Assembly: GCA_024710675.1 (NCBI GenBank)
Contig: JANJUH010000094.1
Location: 1 to 7,592 of the forward strand
Length of the DNA: 7,592 nucleotides
Direction of reading: 5' to 3'
Source of the DNA: Lysobacterales bacterium
GTDB lineage: Bacteria; Pseudomonadota; Gammaproteobacteria; Xanthomonadales; SZUA-5
The translations under genes were made by a program, and so were the position numbers. The notes under the pieces are model-generated. The model saw only the letters and a program-made list of their open reading frames with translations. It made no database searches and was not told where the DNA came from. Shown here one piece after another: positions 5,578 to 7,592 of the stretch (its first letter is position 1; the number at the start of each line of letters is the position of its first letter).

Positions 5578-6654
5578 ATGTCCGACGCCCTATCGGTCTG
5601 CCTGCTGCGCCTGTCAGCCCTGGGCGATGTCAGCCATCTGCTGCCGCTCATCCACGCCTGGCGTCAGCAGCGCCCGCAGGATCGCCTCACCTGGATCCTC
5701 GGCGCCGGCGAAGGCGCCTTGCTGGCCGGCCTGCCGGGCGTGGAACTGATCGTCCACCGCAAGCGCGACGGCCTGAAGGGCATGCGCGCCACCTGGCGTG
5801 AACTGGCTGGGCGCCGTTTCGATGCACTGCTACTGATGCAGCTGGCCTTGCGCGCCAATGTCCTGAGCCTGGGCATCAAGGCGGGACGCCGGATCGGTTA
5901 CGACCGCATGCGCAGCAAGGAGGGCCATGGGCTCTTCATCGGCGAGCGCATCGCCGAACACCCGCGCGGCCATGTGCTGGAGACCCTGCTGCGCTTCGGT
6001 GAGCCGCTGGGCGTGAAGGTGGACGAACTGGTGTGGGATTGCGCCACACCGCCGGAAGCCCATGACTGGGCACGCGAGCAACTCCAGGACAGTGATGGCT
6101 GGCTCGGTATCAGCCCCTGCTCCAGCCACGCCCTGCGCAACTGGCGACCCGAGCGCTACGCCGCCGTCGCCCGCCATGCGCGAAATGCCGGCCTGCGCGT
6201 CGTGCTGCTCGGCGGTCGCAGCGATCTCGAGCGACAGATGGCCGACGCCATCCTCGCTGCCGCGCCCGATTCCGGCATGCTCGACCTCACCGGGAAAGAC
6301 ACGCTCAAACAACTCCCCGCCCTGCTCGCCCGCCTGACCGTGCTCATCGGCCCCGACGCCGGCCCCGCGCACCTCGCCAGTGCGGTCGGCACCCCGGTCA
6401 TCGGCCTCTACGCCGCCACCGACGCCCGCCGCAGCGGCCCCTACCGCTCGATCCACTGGTGCGTGAACCACTACGCCGAGGTCTGCCAAAAGCGCTACGG
6501 CAAGCCGCCGGAAGCCATCGGCTGGGGCCGGCGGATCGAGTATCCGGGCGTGATGGATGTCGTCCGCGTCGAGGAAGTGACCGCGCTGCTGGATCGCTTG
6601 CTGGCGACGCCGGCCGCGGAGCGGCTGGCGCCGGCACGAGTCAGGATGAGCTGA
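5578..6654 (+). CDS. Glycosyltransferase family 9, heptosyltransferase-like
   Basis: This GT-B fold enzyme is predicted to transfer a sugar from a nucleotide donor (ADP-heptose in characterised members) to the LPS core at the cytoplasmic face of the inner membrane. The 358-aa product has the N-terminal family motif RLSALGDVSHLLPL (11-24, with D17 at the position of the catalytic acidic residue), and the donor-side motif GPDAGPAHLASAVGTPVIGLY from 258, with D260 and H265 as conserved contacts. ISPCSSHALRNWRPERY corresponds to the acceptor/phosphate region. It is slightly longer than E. coli WaaC (about 320). The divergent Kdo kinase supports a role on or near Kdo. Whether the sugar is heptose or another hexose cannot be settled, because xanthomonad cores differ from enteric ones, so no gene symbol is assigned. 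The start ATG has only a poor Shine-Dalgarno. Confidence 0.93.
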   Translation: MSDALSVCLLRLSALGDVSHLLPLIHAWRQQRPQDRLTWILGAGEGALLAGLPGVELIVHRKRDGLKGMRATWRELAGRRFDALLLMQLALRANVLSLGIKAGRRIGYDRMRSKEGHGLFIGERIAEHPRGHVLETLLRFGEPLGVKVDELVWDCATPPEAHDWAREQLQDSDGWLGISPCSSHALRNWRPERYAAVARHARNAGLRVVLLGGRSDLERQMADAILAAAPDSGMLDLTGKDTLKQLPALLARLTVLIGPDAGPAHLASAVGTPVIGLYAATDARRSGPYRSIHWCVNHYAEVCQKRYGKPPEAIGWGRRIEYPGVMDVVRVEEVTALLDRLLATPAAERLAPARVRMS

Positions 6655-6681
6655 TCCCGGGACACGCCCACTCGATCATGG

Positions 6682-7554
6682 TCATGGCCCGCCCGCCACC
6701 CTAGCCGCGCGGAGTTGCTCGAACTGGATCGGACTCAAGTTGTTCTGCGCGACCTGCCAGAAGTCTTCGCCCGCGCGACAAACCAGAATCCCTGAGCACA
6801 AGGGAAACATTCCGACACTGTTGGCGGCGCAGTAACCTGGCCAATGGTAGCCCAGCCTCGTCCCGAGCAAGGCCAGAAATCGATGGTAAGAACGTGACCC
6901 GCTGGCCTTCAATATATCCCAGTCGACTCCTTCCAGACCGCGCTGTGATTCGAGGGCGGCAATGACGAACGCCAGGCGTCGATTGAGGTCGGTGGATCTC
7001 AATCCCTGAATCAACTCTTCTTCACTGGCCGTCTCGGCCAATTGCTCGACGCCGCCCTCCAGCCTGACGACCCCAGGAAACGGAAACGGCTGTTTCGCGT
7101 GACTGAGACAAAGGTCGCGTGTCATCGTCGAGACCGACAGATAGTTCTGACTCCCGATGCTTTTCAGCAACTGGGAGCACGGCACCTTCAGATAGTCGGA
7201 CAAGCCGCCCTCTACCCCGACGGCCAGCGCGACGCAATGGCCCAGGATGCGAACTTCCTTCTTGACCTCGTCCGCCGGATGCCGCTGCACGACACCCCAG
7301 AATTCTTCAATGGGCAGCGCATAGATCCCGCTTTCTGCAGCACCTGCTAGATCTCGCGATCGTTCCACAGCCGACAAGCGGGCAGCGATCTGCGGCTCCG
7401 ACCTCTCCAGACCGGGCTGCTGTTGTCGTAGGGCACTCGCTTCCTTTGCACCCTCCTCGTTACCACGCCCGGCAGCCGAAGGCGGAGACGCTTCTACAAG
7501 AAACGAATCGACTTCTGCAGACACCTCGGGCGAACGCAGGGGACACCGTCCCAC
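6682..7554 (-). CDS. Hypothetical protein, no recognised family
   Basis: I do not recognise this 290-aa product. Residues 1-60 are rich in Ser, Pro, Glu, Gln and Ala and look disordered. From about 75 the sequence looks folded, with FWGVVQRHPADEVKKEV, an uncharged stretch HCVALAVGVEGG, QLLKSIGSQNY, a helix EEELIQGLRSTDLNRRLAFVIAALE, and an aromatic/cysteine-bearing end with YHWPGYCAANSVGMF and a run of hydrophobic residues. No signal peptide, catalytic motif or clear membrane span is seen. It is convergent with the GT9 gene, 27 bp apart, with no terminator between them. GC is visibly lower (about 55% in the line at 6781-6840 against about 78% at 6361-6420), and codons such as CTA, GTA, CGA and AGG occur, suggesting transfer. 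The start at 7554 is GTG; an in-frame stop lies at 7558-7560, so the frame cannot extend further. GTG codons at 7524 and 7368 are alternatives, and none has a good Shine-Dalgarno. Confidence 0.6.
   Translation of the reverse strand: MGRCPLRSPEVSAEVDSFLVEASPPSAAGRGNEEGAKEASALRQQQPGLERSEPQIAARLSAVERSRDLAGAAESGIYALPIEEFWGVVQRHPADEVKKEVRILGHCVALAVGVEGGLSDYLKVPCSQLLKSIGSQNYLSVSTMTRDLCLSHAKQPFPFPGVVRLEGGVEQLAETASEEELIQGLRSTDLNRRLAFVIAALESQRGLEGVDWDILKASGSRSYHRFLALLGTRLGYHWPGYCAANSVGMFPLCSGILVCRAGEDFWQVAQNNLSPIQFEQLRAARVAGGP
7540..7552. repeat. Palindrome GGGACACCGTCCC at the hypothetical gene start
   Basis: A perfect 5-bp inverted repeat with a 3-bp centre overlaps the GTG start of the 290-aa gene. 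Motifs of this form often occur next to REP-associated transposases or insertion sites, but no such gene is in view and the window ends 40 bp later. It makes the annotated N-terminus doubtful. Confidence 0.45.
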
Positions 7555-7592
7555 AGCTCACAAGGCCACCACGACAAGGCCAGCCCAGAAGA

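Noticed and set aside
5830..6489. 219-aa open frame antisense to the glycosyltransferase
   Set aside because: It lies wholly inside a well-supported GT9 gene and is Gly/Ala/Val-rich, a typical GC-rich shadow.

Overview
The window is GC-rich bacterial chromosome. Gene content and repeats suggest a gammaproteobacterium of the Xanthomonadales (Lysobacterales). Support comes from the tRNA-Ser / 4.5S RNA / dnaX-ybaB-recR neighbourhood, a KdkA-type Kdo kinase next to a family 9 glycosyltransferase, and intergenic DNA rich in REP elements with TAGGAGCGC heads and in heptamer arrays of a kind I associate with xanthomonads. The taxonomic call is inference; there is no rRNA here.

Layout, left to right. 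1-287: no gene; heptamer and octamer tandem arrays and one 88-bp palindrome, lying 3' of recR. 288-3223 (minus strand): the DNA replication and repair cluster, transcribed dnaX, then ybaB, then recR. A 333-bp spacer with an inverted-repeat element separates ybaB from recR. 3240-3266: hairpin in the dnaX leader. 3281-3655: five head-to-tail copies of a 75/78-bp unit, each made of two opposed REP sequences. 3686-3800 (minus): 4.5S signal recognition particle RNA. 3856-3948 (minus): tRNA-Ser(GGA), preceded by a good sigma70-type promoter that overlaps the stop codon of the next gene. 4014-5538 (minus): two overlapping genes, kdkA and an RNase Z-like metallo-beta-lactamase-fold hydrolase. 5578-6654 (plus): a heptosyltransferase-like GT9 enzyme divergent from kdkA across only 39 bp. 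6682-7554 (minus): an unrecognised 290-aa protein with lower GC and more varied codons.

Functionally there are two modules. The first is housekeeping: tRNA-Ser and SRP RNA, then the clamp-loader subunit tau, the nucleoid-associated YbaB and the recombination mediator RecR. The second is lipopolysaccharide inner-core assembly: KdkA phosphorylates Kdo and the GT9 enzyme adds a core sugar, with a co-translated hydrolase of unknown substrate. The right-end gene resembles neither module and may be acquired DNA.

I found no convincing undescribed system. The points most worth a second look are the REP array, with one half of each unit invariant and the other decaying, the repeat element splitting ybaB from recR, and the orphan protein at 6682-7554.
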